This document shows positions 9,741 to 19,018 of a stretch of DNA of 64,000 nucleotides, one piece after another. The notes beneath the pieces were generated by a model. The model worked only from the letters and a program-made list of their open reading frames with translations. It had not been told where the DNA came from and ran no database searches. The DNA is from Acidiphilium rubrum (GTDB taxonomy: Bacteria; Pseudomonadota; Alphaproteobacteria; Acetobacterales; Acetobacteraceae). The stretch spans positions 62,001 through 126,000 of the forward strand of contig NZ_FTNE01000011.1 of the NCBI RefSeq assembly GCF_900156265.1. Reading direction: 5' to 3'. The translations under genes and the position numbers were made by a program. How positions within the stretch are numbered: position 1 is the first letter of the stretch; every line of letters starts with the position of its first letter.

Positions 9741-11297
9741 ATGATGGATATTGAACGTAGAATCAGCCCGGAACTCGATCTTGTCGAAATGACTGTGGCC
9801 GATGTGGCGGCCGCTTTTGCCCGCGGTGTCAGCGCCGAGGCGCTGGCGACCGCGTTTCTGGACCGGATCGCGACCTACAATCCCCGCTACAACGCGCTGA
9901 TCGTGATGAACCCGCACGCGCTCGATGATGCCCGCGCCATCGACCGGCGCCGCGCGAACGGCGAAGCCCTGGGGCCGCTCGCCGGTGTACCGGTGGTGGT
10001 CAAGGACACCATGGACATGGCCGGGCTTCCCACCACGGCGGGCTGGCGTTTCCTGAGCGCCCAGGCCGGTGGTGTCGATCTCATTCCCGAGACCGACTCT
10101 CCCGTGGTCGCGCGGATGCGACAAGCCGGCTGCGTCATCCTCGGCAAGACCAACGTGCCGATCCTGAGTGCGACCGGGAGCCATGCCAACGACAGCTGGG
10201 CAGGTCCCACGTTGAATGCTGCCATGCCCGACCGCCTGCCCGGGGGCAGCAGCGCGGGCACCGCGACTGCCGTGGGTGCGAGCCTTGCCGTTCTGGGTCT
10301 TGCCGAGGAAACCGGTGGTTCGATCCAGAACCCCGCGTCCGCCCAGGGGCTGGTCGGCATCAAACCGACTTTCGGGCTGGTCCCGAACGCCGGCGTCGTG
10401 CCGCTGGCGGGCAGCACACGGGACGTGGTCGGGCCGATCACCCGCTGCGTGCGCGATGCCGCTCTGACGCTCGATGTTCTCGCCGGCTATATAGCGGCTG
10501 ATCCGAAGACGGTTGCCGGCATCGGTCATCGGCCGAAAGGTGGCTATACCTCGAAGCTCGACCCGAAAGCGCTCGCGGGCAAGCGACTCGGGCTGTATGG
10601 GCCAGGCTGGCGTGACCGGCCGCTCTCGGAGGATTGCACGGAACTGTACCGTCGTGCCGGCCGGGAGATCGAAGCGCGTGGGGCAACCCTTGTTGCTGAT
10701 CCCTTCGCGGGTTCCGGCTTTGCCGCGATCGGCCGGCCGGTCAGTGGGCTCGACCATTACGATGCGCGCGGCATGGAGAGCGTGGCCTATGATCTGCAAC
10801 TCTACCTGCAGCGACTCGGCCCGTCGGCTGCCCTGCGCACCTTCGCCGAATTCGCGGCTGCCACGGCGGCGGAGGACGCGTTCGGACCCGGTGGTGTGCT
10901 GCATATGATGCACCAGTTGCCGCAATTCGCGGCCTGCCTCGCGAACCCGGAAACGTCCCCGGACTTGTCTGATTTCCTCGCCGCGCGCGAGGCCTATCTT
11001 GCGATATTTGCCGAAGTGATGGCGCGGGCACGCCTCGACGCCTTGGTGTTTCCCCAGATGCGCGACGAATTGCCCGCTCTGCATGGCGCGGCAACCATCC
11101 ATGAAACGACCGTGTGCGAGATCAACATCGCCGGCCTACCCGGCGTCACGGTGCCGGCGGGCGCCTATCCGTCCGGCGCACCGTTCAACCTGATTTTCGT
11201 CGGCCCGCTGTGGAGCGAAGCCGACCTGCTCGCGCTCGCCTATGACTACGAAACAGCGACCCACCACCGATCGACTCCGATTCTTTCAACAAACTGA
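9741..11297 (+). CDS. Amidase (amidase-signature family)
   Basis: A 518-residue amidase-signature enzyme that hydrolyses a C-N amide bond using a Ser-cisSer-Lys triad. Lys 88 lies in PVVVKDTMDMAG, the serine-rich loop is PGGSSAGTATAV (170-171), and the nucleophilic Ser is in GGSIQ (194). The usual GGSSGG is GGSSAG here. Length and layout fit Atu/6-aminohexanoate-type and indoleacetamide-type amidases; the substrate is open. It is the last gene of the amide operon, 141 bases after the second ATPase. It probably acts on an imported amide or on a larger amide that feeds the acetamidase. Confidence 0.88.
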   Translation: MMDIERRISPELDLVEMTVADVAAAFARGVSAEALATAFLDRIATYNPRYNALIVMNPHALDDARAIDRRRANGEALGPLAGVPVVVKDTMDMAGLPTTAGWRFLSAQAGGVDLIPETDSPVVARMRQAGCVILGKTNVPILSATGSHANDSWAGPTLNAAMPDRLPGGSSAGTATAVGASLAVLGLAEETGGSIQNPASAQGLVGIKPTFGLVPNAGVVPLAGSTRDVVGPITRCVRDAALTLDVLAGYIAADPKTVAGIGHRPKGGYTSKLDPKALAGKRLGLYGPGWRDRPLSEDCTELYRRAGREIEARGATLVADPFAGSGFAAIGRPVSGLDHYDARGMESVAYDLQLYLQRLGPSAALRTFAEFAAATAAEDAFGPGGVLHMMHQLPQFAACLANPETSPDLSDFLAAREAYLAIFAEVMARARLDALVFPQMRDELPALHGAATIHETTVCEINIAGLPGVTVPAGAYPSGAPFNLIFVGPLWSEADLLALAYDYETATHHRSTPILSTN

Positions 11298-11515
11298 CTT
11301 GCGCCGCGGCTACCGGGCGGGGTCATGCAGGCCCGGCCCAGGGCGTATCGGTCAACTCTGAACATCGAGTGGAGGGTTTTTTCGCCCGAAGGCAACGAGA
11401 TCGAGGTCGCCCACACGCCGAATACGTCGCTGCTGGTCTTCCCCTCGATCCGGGGCCGTCCGGCCGATTTGGCCTTGATCGACGATGCGCTGAAGTGGTC
11501 GACCGCCAATGGCGG

Positions 11516-12967
11516 TCAGGGCAGGACCGGATACATCATCCGTGACATCACCGCATAAACCACCGCGCCGACGCCGACGCCGATGAACCAGGAAAACGCA
11601 TACAGCGTCGCCAGCCCGGGGATGAACAATCCGCTCAGCGCGGCGACGCCGCCGATCGCCATCGCGCTCAGCCCGGCGACGTTCCACCCGCCGCTCGCGG
11701 CATAGGCGCCGTCGTAGCGATAGAAGGCCGCGACGTCGTATTTTCGCTGCCGCACCAGGAAAAAATCGGCGAGCATGATGCCGGTCACCGGCCCGAGCAG
11801 CCCGCCGATCGCGCCCAGTACCTGGAAGATGCTGTTCGCGTTCTTGAACCACAGCCAGGGCGCGAACATCAGGCCGATCACCAGCACCACCATGCCGGCG
11901 CGGGCGAAATTGAGGTGGCGCGGAAACAGGTTGATCAAATCATAGCAGGCCGGCATGATGTTGGCTGCGACGTTGACCGACAGCGTCGCGATGATGATCG
12001 TCACGCCGCCCAGCACCAGAATATACGGGTTGTGGATCGCCATCAGCAGATCGACCGGATTCCAGATCGGCTTGCCGAACGCTAGCACCGTGGCCGAGGT
12101 CACGATCACGCTCATCAGGGTGAATACCACCGCGGTGATCGGCAGGCCGATCAACTGCCCGAGCGCCTGATCGCGCTCGGACCGCACGAAGCGTGAAAGG
12201 TCGGGGATGTTGACCGCAAAGGTCGACCACACGCCGATCAGCCCGGTCACGCCGCCGGCGAAGACCAGAAATCCCTTGATCCCGCTGAGATGCGAAGGCT
12301 CGGCGAACAGCGGGCCAAGCCCATGGCCGATCTTCAAGCCCCAGATCGTCGCGATTGCCCCGACCAGGATCACCAGCGGCCCAGCCACGAGTTCGAAATT
12401 GCGGATCCGGTGCACGCCATGCGTCACGATCCACCCGTGCAGGACCCAGAACAGCCCGACCGAAACCCATAAATTGAGCCCCATGCCCAGAAACGGCGTG
12501 GTCAGTGCGGTCCACGGCGCCCACAGCGTGCCGAGAATCGCATTGATCGCCTCACTGCCGGCATAGGCCTGCACGGCGAACCAGAAAATCGCGATGAAAC
12601 CGCGCAGCACCACCGGCAATTGCGCCCCGCGCGGCCCGAACGAGGAGCGGATCAGCACACAGAACGGCAGGCCATACCGCGTGCCGGACACCGCGTTGAA
12701 CCACATCGCGAAAAACAGGAACATGTAGGCGATCGCCGTCGCGCCCAGCGCCTGCCAGGCGTTCATGCCCAGCGCCATCAGACCGGCGGCGGTTTCATAG
12801 GCCACCACATTGTGCACCATGCCCATCCATACGGTGGACATGTTCACCCAGGTCCAGTCACGCTTGGCCAGCGGCACCGGCGCCAGATCGGCGTTATACA
12901 GGCTGCCATCGGCGGCACTGCCGGCATAATCGTCGATATCCTGCAAAACAGCCTGAGATACGGACAT
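11516..12967 (-). CDS. NCS1 family nucleobase:cation symporter
   Basis: A 483-residue membrane protein with about twelve hydrophobic segments. The N-terminal motif NADLAPVPLAKRDWTWVNMSTVWMG holds the RxW and conserved Asn residues typical of NCS1 transporters (cytosine, allantoin, uracil, hydantoin, thiamine precursors). The frame extends to 13087, but the ATG at 12967 has AAAGGG upstream and starts at the conserved acidic leader, so it is preferred. It is divergently arranged with the cytosine-deaminase-like amidohydrolase. Together they form a plausible uptake and deamination or ring-hydrolysis pair. The gene converges with the amidase at its 3' end. Confidence 0.88.
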   Translation of the reverse strand: MSVSQAVLQDIDDYAGSAADGSLYNADLAPVPLAKRDWTWVNMSTVWMGMVHNVVAYETAAGLMALGMNAWQALGATAIAYMFLFFAMWFNAVSGTRYGLPFCVLIRSSFGPRGAQLPVVLRGFIAIFWFAVQAYAGSEAINAILGTLWAPWTALTTPFLGMGLNLWVSVGLFWVLHGWIVTHGVHRIRNFELVAGPLVILVGAIATIWGLKIGHGLGPLFAEPSHLSGIKGFLVFAGGVTGLIGVWSTFAVNIPDLSRFVRSERDQALGQLIGLPITAVVFTLMSVIVTSATVLAFGKPIWNPVDLLMAIHNPYILVLGGVTIIIATLSVNVAANIMPACYDLINLFPRHLNFARAGMVVLVIGLMFAPWLWFKNANSIFQVLGAIGGLLGPVTGIMLADFFLVRQRKYDVAAFYRYDGAYAASGGWNVAGLSAMAIGGVAALSGLFIPGLATLYAFSWFIGVGVGAVVYAVMSRMMYPVLP

Positions 12968-13262
12968 GCGGGACCCTTTCTGGTTTGGGCGACGTTCAGC
13001 AAATCCCGTGCCATGTGTGGTCCGTCGCGGGTGCTGAACGCGTTCCCCGCAAAATCCGTGCCGCCCGCCGCGCCATTTGCTGCGCAAGCGTCGCCTGAGG
13101 CATACACGCCAGGCGCTCGCATCAGGACGAACCCTCCCGAAAGGACATCAGAGTGGCTTGGCTCGAATATCGGACTCCGCACCGACCGCTTCAATTAGAT
13201 GTGATCGCAGTCAATTGTCGCTTAATAAATAAGCATATGCTCGCACAGTGTACGGGACTTTC
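12968..13262. promoter_or_regulatory. Divergent promoter region between transporter and amidohydrolase
   Basis: These 295 bases must hold the control sites of both flanking genes. A ten-base perfect palindrome AGCATATGCT lies at 13232-13241, within an AT-rich patch just 22 bases before the amidohydrolase start. It is a candidate operator. No regulator gene is adjacent, so the binding protein is unknown. I could not assign -35 or -10 boxes with confidence. Confidence 0.35.
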
Positions 13263-14537
13263 ATGGACCTGCTGATCCGCAAGGCATCGATCCGGGACAA
13301 CCCGGTGCTGGTCGATCTTGCGATCGCCGGCGGCCGCATCGTCGCGATCGAGCCGGACATCACCGCCCCGGCCGCCCGGATCATCGATGCCGCCGGCCGC
13401 GTCGCCCTGCCCGGCCTGCTCGAGCCGCATATCCATCTCGACAAGGCGCTGCTCGACCGGCGGATGCCCGCGCAAACCGGCACGCTGGCCGAGGCGATCC
13501 GCATCACCGGCGAGCTCAAGCGCCATCAGCAGCGCGCCGATGTCCTGGCACGCTCGCGCGCCGTGCTCGACATGGCGGTGATGCATGGTGTCACCGCGCT
13601 GCGCGCCCATCCGGATGTCGACCCGATCCAGGGGTTGATCGGCGTCGAGACCGCGCTCGAACTCAAGGCCGAATACGCCGATCTGCTCGATATCCAGATC
13701 GTCGCCTTCCCGCAGGAGGGGATCATCAAGGCGCCCGCCACGCTCGATCTGCTGAACGAGGCGATGCGCCTCGGCGCCGATGTGATCGGCGGTTGCCCCT
13801 ATGTCGAACCGAGCGCGGCCGATGCGGCGGCGCATATCGACCGCGTGTTCGACTTGGCCGCGCGCTGGGGCGCGCCGCTCGACCTGCACGCCGATTTCGC
13901 GGACGATGCCACCGATCCACGCTTCGCAACCGCCGGACTGATCGCGCGCCGTGCCATTGAAACCGGCTGGCACCGCCGGGTTACCCTCGGCCATGTCACC
14001 AGCCTCGCAGCGCTGATGCCGGACGCCGCCGCGCCCGTCATCGATCGGTTGGCCGAAGCCGGCATCCACATCGTGAGCCTGCCCGCGACCGATCTCTACC
14101 TGGGTGGCCGCGGCGATGCCGCCAGCCCCCGGCGCGGCCTCACGCCGGTCCGCCGGCTGCGCGATGCGGGCGTGAATGTCGCGTTTTCCTCGAACAACAT
14201 CCGCAACGCCTTCACCCCGTTCGGCAAGGCCGACCCGATGCTGATCGGCAATCTGCTCGCCCATGCCGGCCAGTTCGGGACGGCGGCGGATCAGGCCTAT
14301 GTCATCGACATGTGCACGATCAACGCCGCGCGCGCGATGGGCCTGGCGGCGGATTACGGGCTGCGGGTAGGCGCGAGGGCTGATCTGATCATTCTCGACA
14401 CGATGGACGCCGCGGCCATGCTTGCCGATCTGCCGCTCCGCGCGTTCGTCATCAAGGATGGGCGGGTCAGCGTGACCGCGACACAGGCGTGCGTCATCCA
14501 CCGCAAACGCGGGTCAGCATCAATGCCTGCAGAGTGA
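13263..14537 (+). CDS. Cytosine-deaminase-like amidohydrolase with substituted active-site residues
   Basis: A 424-residue amidohydrolase-superfamily protein resembling cytosine deaminase (CodA) and AtzC. The metal motif H56-x-H58 is in EPHIHLDKALL. Further His residues are H209 (LHADFADD) and H244 (TLGHVTS), matching CodA His 214 and His 246. By my alignment two CodA-critical residues differ: the Glu of HCDE is Phe 212, and the metal-binding Asp of GHDDV is Asn 311 (SSNNIRNAF). I recall related proteins with a similar STNN motif, so it is probably a distinct subgroup, not a damaged gene. Next to an NCS1 permease, it may act on a cyclic ureide or pyrimidine by different chemistry. The ATG at 13263 is preferred over one five codons upstream. 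Confidence 0.8.
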   Translation: MDLLIRKASIRDNPVLVDLAIAGGRIVAIEPDITAPAARIIDAAGRVALPGLLEPHIHLDKALLDRRMPAQTGTLAEAIRITGELKRHQQRADVLARSRAVLDMAVMHGVTALRAHPDVDPIQGLIGVETALELKAEYADLLDIQIVAFPQEGIIKAPATLDLLNEAMRLGADVIGGCPYVEPSAADAAAHIDRVFDLAARWGAPLDLHADFADDATDPRFATAGLIARRAIETGWHRRVTLGHVTSLAALMPDAAAPVIDRLAEAGIHIVSLPATDLYLGGRGDAASPRRGLTPVRRLRDAGVNVAFSSNNIRNAFTPFGKADPMLIGNLLAHAGQFGTAADQAYVIDMCTINAARAMGLAADYGLRVGARADLIILDTMDAAAMLADLPLRAFVIKDGRVSVTATQACVIHRKRGSASMPAE

Positions 14538-15097
14538 CTGCCAAGCTGATCCGCGACGCACGCGCCGCCGCTGTTTGCTGCGCCGATCGCTCGCTCTGTG
14601 GCCTGATGCCACGCGCAGGCGGCGTATATGCATCAGACGGGGTTGGGGGTAAGAACGATCGCGCGACAGCTATTCGGTGGGCAAAGAAGTCCACCACCCC
14701 GAATAATTCTATCGGTGCGAATACTCTACGGTATTTGTATACAGCGTTCGCCGATATACCCAATCTTTACCAGAAACTATTTTAACTGTAACAATCTTCG
14801 ACGAATCAGGAAAATCCGACACGCCAAAACAGTTCTGGTCGGATGTACCTTCCTCCACCGGTCAAGGCCGCACACACAGCGCGCTCGCGAACGTCCATCG
14901 AATGGGGATTGGCCACCCAATGCTGGCCGCCACACCCGGCGATCAGCTTTGATCACAGTTCAAGTCGCGCTGGAATCCTCCCAACCGCGTGAGACCGATG
15001 TCATCGTGCTATAGGCCGCTACACCTGAGGATTGCCTGTCAGACTTTTGCATCCGTCGCCGTGCCTCGCATACCGAAGGGTAGAGCAAACGCGACGA
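14538..15097. other. Intergenic stretch without a recognisable gene
   Basis: About 560 bases between the amidohydrolase and the cardiolipin synthase gene. The central part (about 14680-14820) is clearly richer in A and T than its surroundings. One short frame from 14628 contains GLGVRTIARQL, which faintly resembles a helix-turn-helix of a transposase, but the frame degenerates immediately. I see no functional gene; remains of an inserted element are possible. Confidence 0.4.
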
Positions 15098-16510
15098 TCA
15101 CAGATACGGCAGCAGCAACCGTGCGGCCGCGTGGCAGATACGTTGCCAGACCGGCACCACCTCAAGTTCATGATCCGTCAACGTTCGGCTGCAAGCGATT
15201 TTGGCATCGATCAGAGCATCGAGTTCACCGCACACGACGGAGTCGTAACACTCGAGGTCAAATTCGAAATTGAGGCGCAAGCTTCGCGTATCCCAGTTGG
15301 TACTTCCAACCAGGCTCCAGATGCCATCGACGGTGAGCAGCTTCGCGTGGCTGAACGGGGCGGCGCCGAGCGAAATCGTCGTTGCGATCTCTTTGAAGAC
15401 GCGAACTTGAGCCCGCATCGCCCAGTCCATGAACAGGTGATCTGAATGTTCCGGGATCACGATTTCCACGATGACGCCGCGCAAACACGCCTGCTCGATG
15501 GCAAATTGCAACTGGTCGTCCGGCAAAAAATACGGCGTGACGATTCGAACCCGATGTTGAGCAAGGACCAACGCCGCGCCGAGTACCGTTTCGATGTGAT
15601 AGACATCGGCATCAGGGCCGGAGGGGATACCGCGCGCCAAACTCGCACCAAAGCCGGTCTGATGCAGTGACAGATCCGGCCACCAGCGCTCACCCTCCAG
15701 ATTTTCATCAGTCGTAAACGTCCAGTCCTGGGCGAAACTAATCAGCAATTGTCGCGAGACCGGCCCACAGATACCGACGTGAACGTCGTCCACCCTGCCG
15801 TGCTTGGTCGTCGGGCCGCAATTCTCGTCACCAATGTTCAAGCCGCCGGTAAAACTGGTCACCCCATCGATGATCAACAGCTTCTTGTGGTTGCGCAGGT
15901 TCAACATCGGCATTCGCCACGGCATCCAGCTATGCAGAAATCGCTCGCAGGATACACCCGCGTTGCGCAAGGCTCGGAAAGTCGGATCGCGGAGATAGCC
16001 GCCGCCGATTCCGTCGACCAGCACCCGCACCGCGACACCGCGGTCACGTGCCGCGATCAACGCCTCAACAAAGCGGTGTCCGACTGCATCATATCGAAAA
16101 ATATAAGAAGCCATTGCAATGCTGTGGCGTGCCCCGTTGATCGCGTCGATCATCGCGCCGTATGCCTTCTCGCCGCCATGATGAACGGCGATGCGATTGC
16201 CTGCCGTCAGCGACATTCCGGTGATCTGCTGGCCGATTGCGGCGAGTTTTCGGATATGCACCGGCGTCGCAGGGGCTACGGAAACGACGGGCCTGCCGTG
16301 GGGCGGCTTCGGGACCCGGGACAGCCGCGCCGCCCGCCGTGAAACACGATTGATCCCGAACAACAGATAGAGCAAAATTCCGATAACCAATGTGAGCCAG
16401 ACGACCGCGATCCATCCGATCGCGGCCCGTACATTTGATTTACGTAGCAAAATATGACAAGTTACCACCGATGCGACAGCAATATGAGTCAAAAAAAGGA
16501 ATGTTGACAT
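15098..16510 (-). CDS. cls: Cardiolipin synthase / phospholipase D family protein
   Basis: The 470-residue protein matches the usual cardiolipin synthase length. Two N-terminal membrane helices (about 3-25 and 33-57) are followed by two HKD catalytic modules: NHKKLLIIDG near residue 218 and SHAKLLTVDG near 398, the latter within a GSTNWDTRSLRLNFE stretch. The enzyme would join phosphatidylglycerol molecules, or PG and PE, at the inner membrane to give cardiolipin. The frame is open upstream to 16963, but ATG 16510 puts the first membrane helix at the very N terminus; its ribosome binding site is weak. It is divergent from the EEP-fold phosphodiesterase, a pairing seen in other bacteria. Confidence 0.88.
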   Translation of the reverse strand: MSTFLFLTHIAVASVVTCHILLRKSNVRAAIGWIAVVWLTLVIGILLYLLFGINRVSRRAARLSRVPKPPHGRPVVSVAPATPVHIRKLAAIGQQITGMSLTAGNRIAVHHGGEKAYGAMIDAINGARHSIAMASYIFRYDAVGHRFVEALIAARDRGVAVRVLVDGIGGGYLRDPTFRALRNAGVSCERFLHSWMPWRMPMLNLRNHKKLLIIDGVTSFTGGLNIGDENCGPTTKHGRVDDVHVGICGPVSRQLLISFAQDWTFTTDENLEGERWWPDLSLHQTGFGASLARGIPSGPDADVYHIETVLGAALVLAQHRVRIVTPYFLPDDQLQFAIEQACLRGVIVEIVIPEHSDHLFMDWAMRAQVRVFKEIATTISLGAAPFSHAKLLTVDGIWSLVGSTNWDTRSLRLNFEFDLECYDSVVCGELDALIDAKIACSRTLTDHELEVVPVWQRICHAAARLLLPYL

Positions 16511-16642
16511 TGATTGCAGCAAAGTAATTGTTCCAAATATGATTAGGCCCCGGGGCCATCGTAACTGTTCTATCCTAAAATCACGTGAACTGATAGGCGG
16601 CACTGTCGGGATCGATGATGCGGCGACCGACGGGAGGCGATT

Positions 16643-17308
16643 ATGCGTGTCATCAGCTGGAACCTGCTCCATCGCGTCGGCGCCGAACCGCGCGACGTGG
16701 CAGCGCTTATCGAGGCGTTTCAACCCGATCTCCTTCTGATGCAGGAAGCGACCGAAGGCATGGCGGCGTTGCGCAGCCTTTGCGGCGGCTGGTATTTCCG
16801 CGCACCGTTCCCGGGGCGGCGCTACGGCGTCGCCGCGTGGAGCCGGCATTGCTTCGCGGAACCGGCGCTGCTGCGCCTGCCGGCATCGGTCATTCCCGGC
16901 CGGGTGCCGCCGCGCCTCGCGCAACTCATCCGCATGGACGGCATGACGATCGCCAACGTGCATCTCTCACATGGACAAGTGCTGAACCGGCTGCAACTTC
17001 GCTACATCTCCCGTCATGTCGCCGGACCGGCAGCCATCATCGGTGACTACAACGCGGTGGGGCCCATCAGACTGTCCGGCTTTCGCGATATCGGACCCCG
17101 CCAGACCACCTGCCGCGCCAGCAGCGTCATTCCGTTCCGGTTGGACCGCTGCATGGTTCGCGCCGTGCACGGGACTGAAACCGGCGTTCTGCGACGCGGC
17201 ATGTCCGATCATCATCCAATTCGTATCAGACTGACCTTGGACACGATCGCACAGCCGGCGGACCCCGCACCGATCCCGCTCGCCCGAGAGTCTTTATCTC
17301 GGCCGTAA
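16643..17308 (+). CDS. Endonuclease/exonuclease/phosphatase (EEP) family protein
   Basis: A 221-residue single-domain EEP-fold hydrolase. The metal-binding motifs are visible in order: SWNLLHR with Asn 7, LLLMQEAT with Glu 35, IANVHLSHG, IIGDYNAVG with Asp/Asn, and the terminal MSDHHPIRI. GGGAGG lies six bases before the ATG. Members include phosphodiesterases and nucleases. The divergent arrangement with cardiolipin synthase suggests a role in phospholipid turnover rather than DNA repair, but that is inference. No signal peptide is seen, so the protein is probably cytoplasmic. Confidence 0.8.
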   Translation: MRVISWNLLHRVGAEPRDVAALIEAFQPDLLLMQEATEGMAALRSLCGGWYFRAPFPGRRYGVAAWSRHCFAEPALLRLPASVIPGRVPPRLAQLIRMDGMTIANVHLSHGQVLNRLQLRYISRHVAGPAAIIGDYNAVGPIRLSGFRDIGPRQTTCRASSVIPFRLDRCMVRAVHGTETGVLRRGMSDHHPIRIRLTLDTIAQPADPAPIPLARESLSRP

Positions 17309-17750
17309 GCAATCGGAGCGATCAGCGGCCGTGGCTCGGGCGGCTGCCCGTGGACTGACGTCGCAGCACCTACGTTCGATCGCGTCTCCGTCGCAGGTCG
17401 ACTGGCAGGGCACTGCACTCAAGCCTCGCCTGTGCCAGCATAAGCCAGCCCCACACGGTGTCGCTGCCTTCGCCGTTCAGCAGTTCACCGGCCCGCACTC
17501 TGCGCTTGGTGGTCGCGTCGATATCTTGGCGAAAATCACGTGGCAGTAGGAGGCTCGCAACCATCCAGCCGGTCGACGCCCATGTGGGCTGCACACTTCG
17601 GACAGTGTCTTTCACGGCGACTGGTGTTTGCGCGACGAGCCGATCCCCAATCTGTGCAGAGCGCGGCATATCCACGCAGCACCGGCGTCAGGCATGCCAC
17701 GGTTGGCGCCATCACGCGGCGCTCGGCCCTGCCGAGGTGGTCGGCGCAGG
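17309..17750. other. Intergenic stretch without a recognisable gene
   Basis: About 440 bases. A 101-codon minus-strand frame (17370-17675) and an overlapping frame containing the zinc-ribbon-like string RRERHCPKC are both present. Neither matches a family I know, and both lack a good ribosome binding site. The Cys-rich string would fit the start of a decayed transposase, but the evidence is too thin to call one. Confidence 0.35.
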
Positions 17751-18887
17751 TCAATGGCCGAGATATTTGCCGAAGAAGGTGGCGATTTCGGTGAATGCTT
17801 CCTTGGTTTCGGGCAGGCGGTCGTCGAACTGGTATTGGGCGTGGGATTCGCCTTCGAACACCTCAAGGATTGCGGGAACGCCGGACCGGAGCAGTTTGCG
17901 ATGCACCCGCACCGTGTTGCTCAGCAGCAGGTCGCGGGTTCCGGTGGTCAGGATCGCCGGGGGAAATCCGTGCAGGTCGCCATAGACCGGCGAGATCAGG
18001 GGATCTTTCAGATCATGACCGTGAGCGTAAACAATGGTGGCGGCTTGGCAGAACCCGTTGCGCGAGACGAGCACATTGTCGACTTTTTCATTGGTGTAGA
18101 AGCTGTCACCGGTTTTGGTCGCATCGGACATCGGGGTGCCGGGGGCGATGGCGGCGGGCAGCGGCAGCCCTTCCGCGCGCGCGCGCAGCACCATCTCGAG
18201 CGTCAGCGCGCCGCCGGCCGAGGTTCCGAACACTGCGATGTCCTTGGCGGGGGTGGTTTTGAGGACATGCTTGTAGACCGTCACGACATCGTCGAGGGCA
18301 GCGGGAAAATAAGCTTGCGGTGGCATCCGGTAATCGACCGAAATGACCTTGTAGTGGCCGAAACCGGCCATCATGATCGCTTCGGTGGTGCCCGATTCGC
18401 CGGGGAACAGAACATAGCAGCCGCCATGGGCGTGGATCAGCACCTTGCCACGATTTTGCGGTGGGATGGTGCGCGGGGTCAGTATGAAGACCTTCACGCC
18501 GGCCATGACCGCCGGTTTGATCGTCACGTGCAACCGGGCCAGCATGGCCGGAATGGTTTTCACGACGCCGGCGGCCTGCTGGTTGGCGAAGGCGCGGGCC
18601 TCGGCGCCGGTCTTCCATTGGTCGTTCCACGCTGGGTTGAGGGGAGCGGCGATCAGTTTCTGCATGCCGGGGCTGATATCGGCATAGGGCACCGGCAGTA
18701 TCTTGGCGGGCACATCGCGCGGACCCGGTGCCGGGGTGGTCTGGGCGCGTGCGCCGACGGGGGTGATGGCCAGGGCGGCGACCACACAGAGTACCGCACC
18801 GCGCCAGCCGGCGCGATGGCGCCGGCTCGGGGTGGTGGCCAGCGGCGTGGGTTCGCACGCGCGACGCGTAGTGATGGTATGGTTCAT
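17751..18887 (-). CDS. Exported alpha/beta hydrolase (hormone-sensitive-lipase-like)
   Basis: A 378-residue esterase/lipase-type protein with a long N-terminal export signal: Arg-rich start, hydrophobic AVLCVVAALAI, then an ARA cleavage site near residue 49. The oxyanion motif HAHGGCY, the nucleophile elbow GTSAGG and the terminal ESHAQY with the catalytic His place it in the HSL/acetyl-hydrolase group. The Asp is expected near GTRDLLLS. Of two nearby starts, ATG 18887 is chosen because AGGGGGA lies seven bases upstream; ATG 18893 abuts it. Substrate is unknown; a short-chain or polymer-derived ester in the periplasm is plausible. Confidence 0.82.
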   Translation of the reverse strand: MNHTITTRRACEPTPLATTPSRRHRAGWRGAVLCVVAALAITPVGARAQTTPAPGPRDVPAKILPVPYADISPGMQKLIAAPLNPAWNDQWKTGAEARAFANQQAAGVVKTIPAMLARLHVTIKPAVMAGVKVFILTPRTIPPQNRGKVLIHAHGGCYVLFPGESGTTEAIMMAGFGHYKVISVDYRMPPQAYFPAALDDVVTVYKHVLKTTPAKDIAVFGTSAGGALTLEMVLRARAEGLPLPAAIAPGTPMSDATKTGDSFYTNEKVDNVLVSRNGFCQAATIVYAHGHDLKDPLISPVYGDLHGFPPAILTTGTRDLLLSNTVRVHRKLLRSGVPAILEVFEGESHAQYQFDDRLPETKEAFTEIATFFGKYLGH

Positions 18888-19018
18888 TAACATTCCCCCT
18901 GTATTCTTGTGGCGGCGCCGAAGCAGGCATCTTGGCGCGACGCTATCGCATCGCGCGTGATTGGCCAACCGTTTTTGTGTGGGACGGGTGATGTCGGTTC
19001 GGGCTAGACAGAGACTCG

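Noticed and set aside
11325-11558. 77-codon plus-strand frame at the end of the amidase operon
   Set aside because: Overlaps the 3' end of the convergent NCS1 transporter gene and has no recognisable motif.
14628-15014. 128-codon plus-strand frame with a weak helix-turn-helix-like start
   Set aside because: Resemblance limited to about ten residues, then low-complexity shadow sequence.
17370-17675. 101-codon minus-strand open frame
   Set aside because: No family resemblance and no ribosome binding site; possible decayed transposase, but not supportable.
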